Notes: generated from the sequence alone by a model not told the origin. A stretch of DNA of 64,000 nucleotides from Pseudomonas sp. GM80 (GCF_000282515.1 NZ_AKJD01000052.1:27590-91589), one strand, 5' to 3'; counted from the first letter of the stretch, positions 57,801-63,999 are shown. A program made the numbers and translations.

Positions 57801-60711
57801 GCAGAAAGCGCCCTTCAGTTTCGACGGTTCGGTGTGGGAGTTCTTCTGGCCGCTGACGGCGGGTGTGCGTCTGGTATTGGCACGGCCGGGCGGTCATCGG
57901 GAACCGGCGTATCTGGCGCAAGTCATTCGTCAGCAACGCATTACGGTGGTCAAGTTTGTGCCGGCGTTGTTGCAGCAGTTTCTTGAGTTGCAGGAGGTCA
58001 GTGAGTGCACCAGCCTCACCGATGTGTTCTGTGGCGGCGGCGAACTGACGGCGGCGCTGGCCGCTGCTGTGCGCCAGCACCTGCCGTGGGTGCGCCTGCA
58101 TAACGTGTATGGCCCGACCGAAGCCACGGTCGACAGCACGGCGTGGACGCTGGAACCGCACATGCCGGTGCCGTTATCTGAATTGCCAATCGGCAAGGCT
58201 ATCTGTAATACCCGGCTGTATGTGCTCGATGCGCATGACCAGGCTGTGCCGCTCGGCGTCATTGGCCAGTTGCACATTGGTGGTGTCGGTGTGGCGCGCG
58301 GTTACAGGGGACTGCCGCAGATGCAGGCCGAGCGCTTTATCGACAGCCCGTTCGTAGCCGGTGATCGCTTGTACCGCACCGGCGATCTGGTGCGTTACCG
58401 CGCCGACGGTAACCTCGAATTCCTCGGGCGTAACGACTTCCAGGTCAAGCTGCACGGCTTGCGCCTGGAACTCGGTGAAATCGAAGCGCGATTGATCCAG
58501 CACCCGGATGTGCGCGAGGTGGTGGTGCTGATGCGCGACGAGCGTCTGGTCGCCTATTTCACCGCGGTTGATCGCAGTGCTGTGCCGGCGATCGACACGC
58601 TGCGGGCGTTCGTCCTCGAGCAGTTGCCCGAATACATGGTACCGGGCGCGTTTGTTGCGCTCGACGTCTTGCCGTTGAGTCCCAACGGCAAAATCGACCG
58701 CCAGGCGCTGCCGGCACCGGGCCTCGACGCCGTGCTCAGCCGGCACTACGAAGCGCCTCAAGGCGAGACTGAAACCGTGCTGGCGCGGATTTGGGCTGAA
58801 GTGCTGAAGGTCGAGCAGGTTGGACGCCACGACAACTTCTTCGAATTGGGCGGGCATTCATTGCTGGCGATTCGTCTGGTCAATTTGCTGCAGCGGGCGG
58901 GGCAACAGGTGACGCTGGCGGAGCTGTTCCAGCGGCCGAGTATCGAATCACTGGCAGCGCTGATCAGTCAGCGCAGCGGTATACCTGAACAGCCGGAAGG
59001 ACTGGTCGTGGTGCGGCCGGGCGAGGGCGGTCATGCGCTGTTCCTGATCCATGAATTCAGCGGCCGGGATGTGTATTTCCCGGCATTGGGCTCGCACATC
59101 GACGGTCAGTTTCCGATTTACGGTTTGCCGGGTGTGCCTCTGGGGCAACCGCAACTGCGCACCCTTGAATGCATGGCCGCGCGGATGGTCGGGATCATCC
59201 GTTCGGTGCAGCCGCACGGCCCTTACTGTCTGGCCGGGTGGTCGTTTGGTGGCTTGCTGGCCTTTGAAGTCGCGCAGCAACTGCTCGGTCTCGATGAGGC
59301 CGTGGCGTTTGTCGGCCTGCTCGATACCTATGCACCGCACCCGGCCAGTCAGGATAAAACCCGCTGGAGCGGCGAGCATCGCGACAAGCGTCAATTGCTC
59401 GAACATTGTCGGGCGCGCTCGCAGATGCTTGGTGAACAAGGGCTGCAGGCGTTGGCTGATGTCGAAAGGCTTGAGGCTGAAGTCGAACTCATCGGCTTCG
59501 ACGAACTGTTCCTGCGCTGCTGCGAACAGCAATTACCTGACCCGGAATTGGCTGCACTGAGCGCAGCGGACGCCTGGAGTTACTTTGATCGCGAGGCCGC
59601 TCATGGCCTGGCGCTGGCGCACTACCGGGTCAGCCCGGCCAGTCAGCCGGTGCATTTGTTCCGCGCTCAGGCGCTGATGCCGGGGCAGGCACAGCCGAGT
59701 CCGACCCGTGGTTGGGAGACCAAGGTCGCCACTGGATTTCTGCGTTGCATCGATGTGCCGGGTGACCACCGCAGCATGATGAAAACCCCGGATATTCAGG
59801 CCCTCGGCCAGGCCTTGAGTCAGGCCATGGCTGCGGCGCAGGCACCGCAGCCACAGGCCTATCAGCCGTTGTTGACCATCCAGAGCGGCCACGTCGGGCA
59901 TGCGCCGATCTTTTGCGTGCCGGGGGCGGGCGACAGTGTCACCGGGTTCATTCACCTGACCGAAGCACTTGGCCCGGAATGGCCAATTTTCGGTCTGCAA
60001 CCGCGCGGGCTCGATGGCAGCGGCGTACCGCACAGTCAGGTCGAAGCGGCGGCGAAGTGTTATCTGCAAGCCGTCGAACAGCTGTATCCGCAAGGCCCGG
60101 TGCACCTGATCGGCCATTCGTTCGGCGGCTGGGTCGTGCATGCCATGGCCGCGCAGTTGCAGGCGGCCGGGCGTGAAGTGGCGTCCTTGACCCTGATCGA
60201 CAGCGAAGCCCCCGGTGGTAACGGCACGGCGGGCAAACCGTATACGACGACCGCCGCGCTGGAGCGGTTGATCGAGACCTTGCAGCTGTCCAGCGGCAAG
60301 TCTTTGGGCATCGATCCGCAAGCCTTTGCCGAGGCTGACGAGACTGTGCAAATGCGCCTGTTGCACCAAGGCATGGTCCGCGCCGGCGTGTTGTCGGCGC
60401 GCTCATCGGAGCAGGCAATGCACGGCCCGGTACGCACTTTTGCCACGGCACTGCGCACGGTCTATCAACCGCAACTGGCCTACACCGGCCCCGTGCGGCT
60501 GGCGCTGGTCGATGACCCGACGCTGGATGCGTGGGGCAATCAGCGCGAGCAAGCGGCGATGGTCGAAGGCTGGCAGCGGCAGGTTGCGGATCTGGCCGTG
60601 TGGTACGGGCCGGGCAACCATTTCACGATTCTCAAGGCGCCCAACGTCTTCAGTTTCGCGGCGTGGTGGCATGACGGCCGGAAAGTTCCGGCGGGCGAAA
60701 TATTGTCCTGA
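42868..60711 (+). CDS. Lipopeptide NRPS 3: modules 7-11 with tandem thioesterases
   Basis: A 5947-aa terminating synthetase. An N-terminal TubC-like docking domain (residues 1-50) precedes five modules. Codes: A7 (Asp759) DAWFLGNVV, Leu; A8 (Asp1807) DAWQFGVVD, Gln; A9 (Asp2887) DAWFLGNVV, Leu; A10 (Asp3930) DAMFLGCTY, Ile/Val; A11 (Asp4986) DGWKFGVVD, acidic/Glx. Carrier serines: 1099, 2155, 3227, 4278, 5331. Condensation domains of modules 7 and 9 are dual C/E type (HHxxxDH); those of 8, 10 and 11 are LCL type (SFAQQRLWFLAQM, HHIxxDGWSMGV). Hence residues 6 and 8 are D, and 7, 9, 10, 11 are L. Two thioesterases follow: TE1 (Ser5459 in GWSFGG, Asp5486, His5634) and TE2 (Ser5751 in GHSFGG, Asp5778, His5918). 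The first should cyclise onto Thr3. GTG start with GGAG eight bases upstream. Confidence 0.93.
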   Translation: MNVLELLATLKAKDIQLAVTDEQLRVNGNKQALSDPALLAALREHKPALIELIKAGQYSATRVGQIEVPANGILPGTTHITPAMVTLAEVDQPTLDRLIAEVPGGAANVQDIYPLAPLQEGILYHHASNEQGDPYVMQSYFAFSSRERLQDFAQALQKVIDRHDILRTAVHWEGLDVPLQVVWRQAQLPMEEVAVHASESAVLLQLHERFDARHFRLDVKYAPMMRLAYAWDEDGQRVVATLLFHHMALDHSALDVVRHELLACLTGRDELLGRPVPFRNYVAQARLGISEAEHEAFFREMLADIAEPTLPYGLQDVQGDGLGIAELSLPINPLLGQRLRAQARQLGVSAASLFHLGWAQVLATLTGKQNVVFGTVLMGRMQGAEATERALGIFINTLPLRVDVDAQGVRAAVEATHKRLTTLMRHEHAPLALAQRCSGVVAPTPLFSALLNYRHSHTAATASAETLAAWQGISTLSSEERTNYPLTLSIDDFGDAFSLTLLATTEVDPQRICDYLHCALESLVLALEQAPDTAINQLPILPAAEREQVLLAFNANHADYPATLTIAQRFEAQVAQRPEAVAAQFLAEQLSYAELNRQANALAHHLIALGVKPDDRVAIVARRGLDTLVGLVAILKAGAGYVPVDPAHPAERLHYLLSDSAPVAVLTQNALRERLPALEVPVIDLDPLTWPLSETSDPHVPGLTTANLAYVIYTSGSTGLPKGVMVEHRTLSNLVDWHCSAFDLCAGRHTSSLAGFGFDAMAWEVWPAMCAGATLHLAPTHEGSEDIDALLDWWRAQPLDVSFLPTPVAEYAFSQNLEHPTLRTLLIGGDRLRQFSRNQQFDVINNYGPTEATVVATSGRIEAGDALHIGKPVANATVYLLDEQQRPVPIGVMGELYVGGAGVARGYLNRAELSAERFLHDPFSPSPNARMYRTGDLARWRADGTLEYLGRNDDQVKIRGVRIELGEIETRLNQLPGIQEAVLLAREDQPGQPRLVAYFTEQSQVEPLAVAELRAHLLTQLPEYMVPVAFVRLDALPLTANGKVDRKALPKPERAALFTREYEAPLNELESALAQIWAQVLQVERVGRQDHFFELGGHSLLAMRMVSQVRQRLGVELALGDLFANAELAAVAEAVAQAGRSTQPEIVAVARDGALPLSFAQQRLWFLAQMEGANTAYNIPIGLRLRGQLDEPALQQALARIVARHETLRSRFAQFNDQAQVLIAPLDSGLLLRVEDLRQHPQPDETLQALIQGEASGPFDLQDDALIRGRLVRLADDHHVLLLTLHHIISDGWSMGVLTRELMALYQAFSHGQPDPLPPLTLQYTDYAVWQRRWLSGEVLQRQSEYWHQTLAGAPALLTLPTDRVRPAQQDYAGSTVDVVLDERLSAGLKALAQRHGVTMYMLMLSAWASLLSRLSGQAEVVIGSPVANRTRAEIEGLIGMFVNTLALRIDTSGELSSEALLARVKARTLQAQAHQDLPFEQVVEITKPARSMAHSPLFQVMFSWDSGHGASLSLGDLTLESVAEPSHFAKFDLSLTLADAPGGIRGVLEYAIALFDESTIQRYVGYFQRLLQAMVSNDQAVLDQVELLADDERQHLLVDLNDTAVKHDLEQTVHGRFEAQVLRTPEADAVVAGELRLSYAELNRRANRLAHHLRRCGVDRDARVAICVERGPQLLVGLLAILKAGGAYVPLDPGYPAERLAYMLEDSAPVAVLVHAPTRALIGGWAGGMVDFDHCSWQDLASSNPQVPDLSAANLAYVIYTSGSTGTPKGVMVEHRNLGNLLHWSASLCPLSSGAALLQKTPFSFDASVWELFWPLSCGMRLVLAGPDDHRDPAALVQLIRQQQVNVIQFVPALLQQFLEVEEVVECRSLSDVFCGGGELTAALVRSVRERLPQVRLHNVYGPTEATVDSTVWTLEPESPVLESTPPIGKPLCNTRVYVLDAHQQPVPFGVVGEMYLGGVQVARGYLNRPELTAERFLDDPFSDQPGARLYRTGDVARYRADGNIEYLGRNDDQVKIRGLRIELGEIQAHLAHIDGVREATVLAREDVPGDQRLVAYYSGEPLDIEQLRSQLLKQLPDYMVPAVFVHLPALPLSPNGKLDRQALPAPDPSALQTRAYEAPIGEVETVIAGIWAELLKVERVGRFDHFFELGGHSLLAVNLVARMRRAGLSADIRVLFGQPTLAALAAAVGGAPEAAVPANLIPADCPHITPDLLPLVALDQATIDRIVASVPGGARNVQDIYPLAPLQTGILFHHLSAAQGDPYVLQAQFAFADEQRLQTFTNALQRVIERHDILRTSLFWEGLDEPVQVVWRQASLSCEALQLDAEAGDALSQLHARFTVETYRMPVTEAPLMRVVYSRDAARQRVVALLLFHHLVMDHVALEVLQHEMQAFLLGNAEQLSEPVPYRNYVAHTRSGLSEQEHQSFFSEMLGAVDEPTLPYGQQRVDDAPAQEAQLALPHSLSHSVRQQARRLGVSAASLMHLAWAQVLGQLSGRDAVVFGTVLLGRLQGGEGSERALGVFINTLPLCIELNTHSVKGAALATHERLSQLLAHEHAQLAQVQQCSAMPAGTPLFSTLLNYRHSAPVGPIAAEVQAAWHGMQLLDAEEHSNYRLTLSVDDLGEDFRLKVLAGAGIDPQRICGYMQGALSVLLDALEHTPHVGFDRLSILPAAEREQLLMDFNATEADYPRGLTIAQRFESQVAERPQAVAAVLAGQPLTYLQLNRQANALAHHLIANGVKADDRVAIVARRGLDTLVGLVAILKAGAGYVPIDPAHPAERISYLLSDSAPVAVLTQSDLHEKLPLLSVPVIDVDLCAWPAQAQHNPSVPDLTVKHLAYVIYTSGSTGLPKGVMVEHQTLSNLVDWHCETFDLRAGNHTSSLAGFGFDAMAWEVWPALCAGATLHLAPTHDGAEDIDGLLDWWRAQPLDVSFLPTPVAEYAFSQNLDHPTLRTLLIGGDRLRQFSRQQRFAVINNYGPTEATVVATSGHVEVGAALHIGKPVANAAVYLLDEQQRPVPMGVMGELYVGGGGVARGYLNRADLTAERFLHDPFSRTPNARMYRTGDLARWREDGSLDYLGRNDDQVKIRGMRIELGEIETRLNQLAGINEAVLLAREDQPGQPRLVAYFTEQAGAGTLAASELREHLLAQLPDYMVPAAFVRLEALPLTANGKVDRKALPKPDLAALPTREYVAPQGELETALAQIWAEVLQVERVGRHDHFFELGGHSLLAMRMVSWVRQRLGVELALSDLFADGQLSAVAAVLNRAGRSTLAQMVPVSRDQPLPMSFAQQRLWFLAQMAGGNSAYNIPVGLRLRGHLDVDALQRALARIVARHETLRSRFIRIDDTAQVSIAPVDSGLLLRVEDLRQDLQAELTLQALMAQEASTAFDLQDDSLIRGRLVRLADEHHVLLLTVHHIVADGWSMGVLTAELMALYQAFSQGQPDPLPALTLQYGDYAVWQRGWLSGDVLQQQSQYWQQTLDGAPALLTLPTDRPRPAQQDYTGANLEVLLDPRLSAGLKALSQRHGVTLFMTVMSAWASLMSRLSGQTDVVIGAPVANRSRAELEGLIGMFVNTLALRIDTSGAVSVEALLAQVKARTLEAQAHQDLPFEQVVEIARPLRSLAHSPLFQTTLNWDSSVGPQLALGELTLEGVAGPGDVAKFDLTLTLGEVNGVIRGSLNYATALFDASTVERYIGYLQRLLEAMISSDQTVLEQVPLMAADERKRLLRDFNATARDYPRTLTVHGIFQQQAAAHPKAVAAVHGTHSLSYFELNAQANRLAHHLIAHGVQPGDHVAILLPRSLELLVAQLAIAKCAAAYVPLDINAPSERQAFMVEDCQAVALLTLSSEIIAYAAPRIDLDTLTLNGQPTHNPNLVQSSEALAYIMYTSGSTGTPKGVMVPHRGIGRLVLNNGYADFTAQDRVVFASNPAFDASTMDIWGPLLNGGRVVVIDHQTLLDPNAFGRELSASGATILFVTTALFNQYVQLIPQALKGLRILLCGGERGDPAAFRRLLAEAPALRIVHCYGPTETTTYATTFEVQEVAENAESVPIGGPIGNTQVYVLDAYQQPVPMGVTGELYIGGQGVALGYLNRPDLSAEKFLCDPFSETPGARLYRTGDLARWLAPGQLDCIGRNDDQVKIRGFRIELGEIENRLLNCPGIKEAVVLARRDGQDATRLVAYYTAHDGVLDSAELHAQLHARLPEYMVPTAWVPLEVLPLNNNGKVDRKALPAPTQEALLSRVYEAPANALEISLAQVWAEVLRVEKVGRHDNFFELGGHSLLAMRMLSQVRQQLGVELALADLFANPELAAVAQVLGQAERSTLPEILPAPRDQALPLSFAQQRLWFLAQMDGGNTAYNIPLGLHLRGRLDAVALQRALARIVARHETLRSRFAQLNDEAQVLIAPVDSGLPLIEEDWRQHPQTAEALRTLLDTEARGPFNLQDDPLIRGRLVRLADDHHVLLLTMHHIISDGWSMGVLTRELMALYQAFSHGEEDPLPPLTLQYADYAVWQRRWLSGEVLQRQSDYWQQTLAGAPALLSLPTDRPRPAQQDHHGGSVEIVLDEHTSVGLKALCQRHAVTPYMVIMSAWAMLLARLSGQSDVVVGSPVANRTRAEIEGLIGMFVNTLALRIDTSGDLTGAALLARVKAQTLAAQAHQDLPFEHVVEITRPLRSLAHTPLFQTLLSWDSSVAPALALGGLTLEGVAGENHFVKFDLSLSLGETPQGIRGALRYATALFDESTVRRFVGYFQRLLTALVSDDQAKLAQVNLLAADEQQRLLGEFNATALDCPVEQPIQSLFEAQVQRQPDAIAVQIGEHSLTYRELNARANRLAQHLREQGVGPDARVALCVERGLELVVGLLGILKAGGAYVPLDPAYPAERLDYMLRDCAPTAVLVHTTTRSLFAATDALLIDFDQCSWHDQSDSNPQVPGLSASNLAYMIYTSGSTGTPKGVMLEHRGLCNLVHWGSQICPPTTDGALLQKAPFSFDGSVWEFFWPLTAGVRLVLARPGGHREPAYLAQVIRQQRITVVKFVPALLQQFLELQEVSECTSLTDVFCGGGELTAALAAAVRQHLPWVRLHNVYGPTEATVDSTAWTLEPHMPVPLSELPIGKAICNTRLYVLDAHDQAVPLGVIGQLHIGGVGVARGYRGLPQMQAERFIDSPFVAGDRLYRTGDLVRYRADGNLEFLGRNDFQVKLHGLRLELGEIEARLIQHPDVREVVVLMRDERLVAYFTAVDRSAVPAIDTLRAFVLEQLPEYMVPGAFVALDVLPLSPNGKIDRQALPAPGLDAVLSRHYEAPQGETETVLARIWAEVLKVEQVGRHDNFFELGGHSLLAIRLVNLLQRAGQQVTLAELFQRPSIESLAALISQRSGIPEQPEGLVVVRPGEGGHALFLIHEFSGRDVYFPALGSHIDGQFPIYGLPGVPLGQPQLRTLECMAARMVGIIRSVQPHGPYCLAGWSFGGLLAFEVAQQLLGLDEAVAFVGLLDTYAPHPASQDKTRWSGEHRDKRQLLEHCRARSQMLGEQGLQALADVERLEAEVELIGFDELFLRCCEQQLPDPELAALSAADAWSYFDREAAHGLALAHYRVSPASQPVHLFRAQALMPGQAQPSPTRGWETKVATGFLRCIDVPGDHRSMMKTPDIQALGQALSQAMAAAQAPQPQAYQPLLTIQSGHVGHAPIFCVPGAGDSVTGFIHLTEALGPEWPIFGLQPRGLDGSGVPHSQVEAAAKCYLQAVEQLYPQGPVHLIGHSFGGWVVHAMAAQLQAAGREVASLTLIDSEAPGGNGTAGKPYTTTAALERLIETLQLSSGKSLGIDPQAFAEADETVQMRLLHQGMVRAGVLSARSSEQAMHGPVRTFATALRTVYQPQLAYTGPVRLALVDDPTLDAWGNQREQAAMVEGWQRQVADLAVWYGPGNHFTILKAPNVFSFAAWWHDGRKVPAGEILS

Positions 60712-60728
60712 TTGTTGTTTATCTAGCA

Positions 60729-60751
60729 GAGCCCGGCGTTGCGCCGGGCTC
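60729..60751 (+). other. GC hairpin between NRPS 3 and macA
   Basis: GAGCCCGGC and GCCGGGCTC form a 9-bp stem with a 5-base loop. No T-run follows, so it is more likely a message-processing or partial-termination signal than a full terminator. macA starts 26 bp later. Confidence 0.55.
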
Positions 60752-60777
60752 GATCCTGAACGGACTTGTGGGCATTT

Positions 60778-61926
60778 ATGGAAAAGTCGAAGTGGCGCAA
60801 AGTCGGTATGGGTTTGGCCTTGGCGGTGGTGGCGGGGTTGGTGTTTTACACGGTGCAGGCACCGGCGGAGGCACCGCAGTACCTGACCGCGACGGTCGAA
60901 CGCGATGACATCGAGAACGCGGTGCTGGCCACCGGCGTGCTCGAAGGGATCAAGCAGGTTGATGTTGGTGCGCAGGTCTCCGGCCAGTTGAAATCGCTGA
61001 AGGTCAAGGTCGGCGACAAGGTGAAAAAAGGCCAGTGGCTGGCGGAAATCGATCCGCTGGTGCTGCAGAACACCTTGCGCCAGGCTCAGGTCGATGAGGA
61101 AAACCTGCAAGCGCAAAAGCGCGCCACGCAGGCCCAACTGAAACAGACCAAGGCGATTTACGAGCGCTATCAGAACCTGCAGGAGGATGCGTCGATCTCG
61201 CGCCAGGATTTCGAAACTGCGGAATCCAATTATCAGGTGCAGCAGGCCAATCTGATGTCGCTGGATGCGCAAATCAAAAGTGCGCACATCCAGATCGACA
61301 CTGCCAAGGTCAACCTGGCGTACACGCGGATTGTCGCGCCGATCGATGGCGACGTGGTCGGCGTGGTCACTCAGGAAGGCCAGACGGTGATCGCCAGCCA
61401 ACTCGCGCCGGTCCTGTTGAAACTGGCAGACCTGGACACCATGACGGTCAAGGCACAAGTGTCCGAGGCCGATGTGATTCACATTGCGCCGGGGCAAGAG
61501 GTGTATTTCACCATTCTTGGCGAGGACAAACGCTACTACGCGAAACTGCGCGGCACCGATCCGGCGCCGCAGAACTTTCTCGAAACCCCGCCCGCCGGCA
61601 CGCCGAAGCAAAGCAGCGCGGTGTTCTACAACGCTTTGTTCGAAGTGCCGAACCCCGACCATCGCCTGCGCATTTCGATGACCGCGCAGGTGCGCATTGT
61701 CCTCGACACCGCCAAGGCTGTGCTGACCGTACCGGTGGCGGCGCTCGGCCCGCGCAATGCCGACGGCAGCTTTCCGGTGCGCGTGCTCGACGCCAAGGGC
61801 CACGCGCAGTCGCGCAACGTGCAGACCGGGATCAACAACAACGTCAAAGTGCAGATCAATGGCGGCCTGGCTGAAGGCGATCGCGTGGTTATCGGTGATC
61901 CGTTGACCAACGTGGCGGGGGCCTGA
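60778..61926 (+). CDS. macA: MacA-type periplasmic adaptor of lipopeptide exporter
   Basis: A 382-aa membrane fusion protein. It has an N-terminal membrane anchor (about residues 10-24) and a lipoyl/barrel-sandwich half (QVDVGAQVSGQLKSLKVKVG). An alpha-helical coiled-coil hairpin at about 95-175 contains QAQVDEENLQAQKRATQAQL and NYQVQQANLMSLDAQ, and a beta-barrel region follows. It should link MacB to an outer-membrane factor, perhaps the NodT-like protein at the left of the cluster. The ATG at 60778 was chosen over a TTG 12 bases upstream. macB begins two bases after the stop. Such pairs export lipopeptides in other pseudomonads (arfD/arfE in the arthrofactin locus). Confidence 0.92.
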   Translation: MEKSKWRKVGMGLALAVVAGLVFYTVQAPAEAPQYLTATVERDDIENAVLATGVLEGIKQVDVGAQVSGQLKSLKVKVGDKVKKGQWLAEIDPLVLQNTLRQAQVDEENLQAQKRATQAQLKQTKAIYERYQNLQEDASISRQDFETAESNYQVQQANLMSLDAQIKSAHIQIDTAKVNLAYTRIVAPIDGDVVGVVTQEGQTVIASQLAPVLLKLADLDTMTVKAQVSEADVIHIAPGQEVYFTILGEDKRYYAKLRGTDPAPQNFLETPPAGTPKQSSAVFYNALFEVPNPDHRLRISMTAQVRIVLDTAKAVLTVPVAALGPRNADGSFPVRVLDAKGHAQSRNVQTGINNNVKVQINGGLAEGDRVVIGDPLTNVAGA

Positions 61927-61928
61927 GC

Positions 61929-63887
61929 ATGACTGAACCACTGTTGCAGCTCACCGGCATCACCCGCAGTTTCACCGCGGGCGACCGCGAATTTCTTGCG
62001 TTGAAGAACATCAACCTGACGATCCATGCCGGGGAAATGGTCGCGATCATCGGCGCCTCGGGTTCCGGTAAATCGACGCTGATGAACATCCTCGGTTGCC
62101 TCGATTACGCCACCGCCGGCAGCTACAAAATCAACGGCCAGGAAACCCGCGACCTGGACAATCAGGCGCTGGCCGAACTGCGCCGCGACTACTTCGGCTT
62201 CATCTTCCAGCGCTACCATTTGCTGCCGCACCTGAGTGCGATGCACAACGTCGAGATGCCGGCGATTTATGCCGGTACCCCGCAGCTGCAACGCCATGCC
62301 CGCGCCAGAGAGCTGTTGGCGCGACTGGGCCTCGAAGGTCACCTGACGCATCGGCCGAGCCAGTTGTCTGGCGGCCAACAGCAGCGGGTCAGTATCGCCC
62401 GGGCGTTGATGAACGGCGGCGAAGTGATCCTCGCCGACGAGCCCACCGGTGCGCTCGACACGGCCAGCGGCAAAGAGGTGATGCGCATTCTGCTGGAGCT
62501 GCACGCCGCCGGGCACACGGTGATTCTGGTGACCCACGACCCGAAAGTCGCGGCCAACGCCGAACGCATCATCGAAGTCAGCGACGGTGAAATCCTCAGC
62601 GACCGCGCCAACGAACGCGACACCACGCACCTGCTCAGCGATGAGCCAGTGGCGCCGAGAGCCACCGCTTCACGGCGTCTGGTGGCCAGCCTTGGCCTGT
62701 TCAAGGAAGCGTTCAGCATGGCCTGGGTCGCATTGATCTCGCACCGCATGCGCACCTTGCTGACCATGCTCGGGATCGTCATCGGCATCACCTCGGTGGT
62801 GTCGATTTCGGCGGTCGGCGAGGGCGCCAAGAACTACGTGCTCAAGGACATCGCGGCCATCGGCAGCAACACCATCGATGTCTATCCCGGCAGCAGTTAC
62901 GGCGACAAACGTGCGGCGGCCATCGAAACCCTGACCCCGGCGGATGTCACGGCGCTGAATCAGCTGTATTACGTCGACAGCGCCACGCCGATGATCGGCC
63001 GCAGCCTGTTGCTGCGCTATCGCAATATCGATCTGGATGCGCAGGTCAACGGCGTCAGCGATCAGTACTTCAAAGTGCGCGGCATCAAGATGGCGGCGGG
63101 CATCCCGTTCAGCGAAAGCGATGCGCGACGCCAGGCGCAGGTGGTGGTCATTGATCACAACACCCGTCAGCGTTTGTTCGGGCAGGATGTCGATCCCTTG
63201 GGCCAGGTGATCCTGATCGGTAACCTGCCGTGCACGGTGATTGGCGTCGCCGCACAGGATAAAAGCCTGTTTGCCTCGGGCAAGACCCTCAATGTCTGGG
63301 TGCCTTACGAAACGGCCGCCGGACGGGTGTTGGGCCAGCGTTATCTGGACAGCATCAGCGTGCGCATGAAGGAAGGTCAGCCGAGCAAGGTGGTGGAAGA
63401 GCACGTCACGCAGCTGTTGCTGCAACGCCATGGCAGCAAGGATTTCTTCACCAACAACCTCGACAGTGTGTTGCAGACGGTGCAGAAAACCAGCCGCTCG
63501 CTGGCGCTGCTGCTGTCGTTGATCGCGGTGATTTCGCTGGTGGTGGGGGGGATTGGCGTGATGAACATCATGCTGGTCTCGGTGACTGAGCGCACGCGCG
63601 AGATCGGCATTCGCATGGCGGTGGGCGCGCGGCAGTCGGACATTCGTCAGCAGTTTCTGGTGGAGGCGGTGATGGTCTGTCTGTTGGGCGGAGCAATCGG
63701 GATTTCGCTGTCGTATGCCATCGGGCATCTGTTTTCGCTGTTTATCAAGGAATGGGAGATGGTCTTCTCGCTGACCTCGGTGCTCACGGCGGTGATCTGC
63801 TCGACGCTGATCGGCATCGTCTTCGGCTTCGTCCCGGCCCGCAATGCCTCACGCCTCGACCCGATTGAAGCGTTGGCACGCGATTGA
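61929..63887 (+). CDS. macB: MacB-type ABC transporter of lipopeptide exporter
   Basis: A 652-aa ABC exporter with the ATPase first (about residues 1-230) and a FtsX/MacB permease after. Walker A is GASGSGKST, the signature is LSGGQQQRVSIARAL and Walker B is VILADEPTGALD. The permease has one membrane helix near 270-295 (MRTLLTMLGIVIGITSVVSI), a large periplasmic domain, and three C-terminal helices ending near FVPARNASRLDPIEALARD. It forms a tripartite pump with MacA and an outer-membrane factor, secreting from the periplasm. It is the last gene of the lipopeptide operon in this window. Confidence 0.94.
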   Translation: MTEPLLQLTGITRSFTAGDREFLALKNINLTIHAGEMVAIIGASGSGKSTLMNILGCLDYATAGSYKINGQETRDLDNQALAELRRDYFGFIFQRYHLLPHLSAMHNVEMPAIYAGTPQLQRHARARELLARLGLEGHLTHRPSQLSGGQQQRVSIARALMNGGEVILADEPTGALDTASGKEVMRILLELHAAGHTVILVTHDPKVAANAERIIEVSDGEILSDRANERDTTHLLSDEPVAPRATASRRLVASLGLFKEAFSMAWVALISHRMRTLLTMLGIVIGITSVVSISAVGEGAKNYVLKDIAAIGSNTIDVYPGSSYGDKRAAAIETLTPADVTALNQLYYVDSATPMIGRSLLLRYRNIDLDAQVNGVSDQYFKVRGIKMAAGIPFSESDARRQAQVVVIDHNTRQRLFGQDVDPLGQVILIGNLPCTVIGVAAQDKSLFASGKTLNVWVPYETAAGRVLGQRYLDSISVRMKEGQPSKVVEEHVTQLLLQRHGSKDFFTNNLDSVLQTVQKTSRSLALLLSLIAVISLVVGGIGVMNIMLVSVTERTREIGIRMAVGARQSDIRQQFLVEAVMVCLLGGAIGISLSYAIGHLFSLFIKEWEMVFSLTSVLTAVICSTLIGIVFGFVPARNASRLDPIEALARD

Positions 63888-63897
63888 TGAAACCATT

Positions 63898-63999
63898 GAT
63901 CGTTCCTACGCTCGGCGTGGGAATGCAGCCCGTGACGCTCCGCGTCACTGGACGCAGAGCGTCCCTAGAGGCATTCCCACGCAGAGCGTGGGAACGATC
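63898..63999. repeat. Inverted-repeat element at right edge (copy B)
   Basis: It is nearly identical to 1921-2023 across the whole element, including the central GTGACGCTCCGCGTCAC and the arms GATCGTTCC... and ...GGGAACGATC. It lies 10 bp after macB, so it may also help end the operon transcript. The strand sense is the same as copy A. Confidence 0.85.

Noticed and set aside
23199..60711. NRPS cluster as a pyoverdine or other siderophore locus
   Set aside because: There are no Dab, hydroxyornithine or Tyr codes, no ornithine hydroxylase, and no TonB receptor. Leu-rich codes, Cstart and tandem TE fit a lipopeptide.
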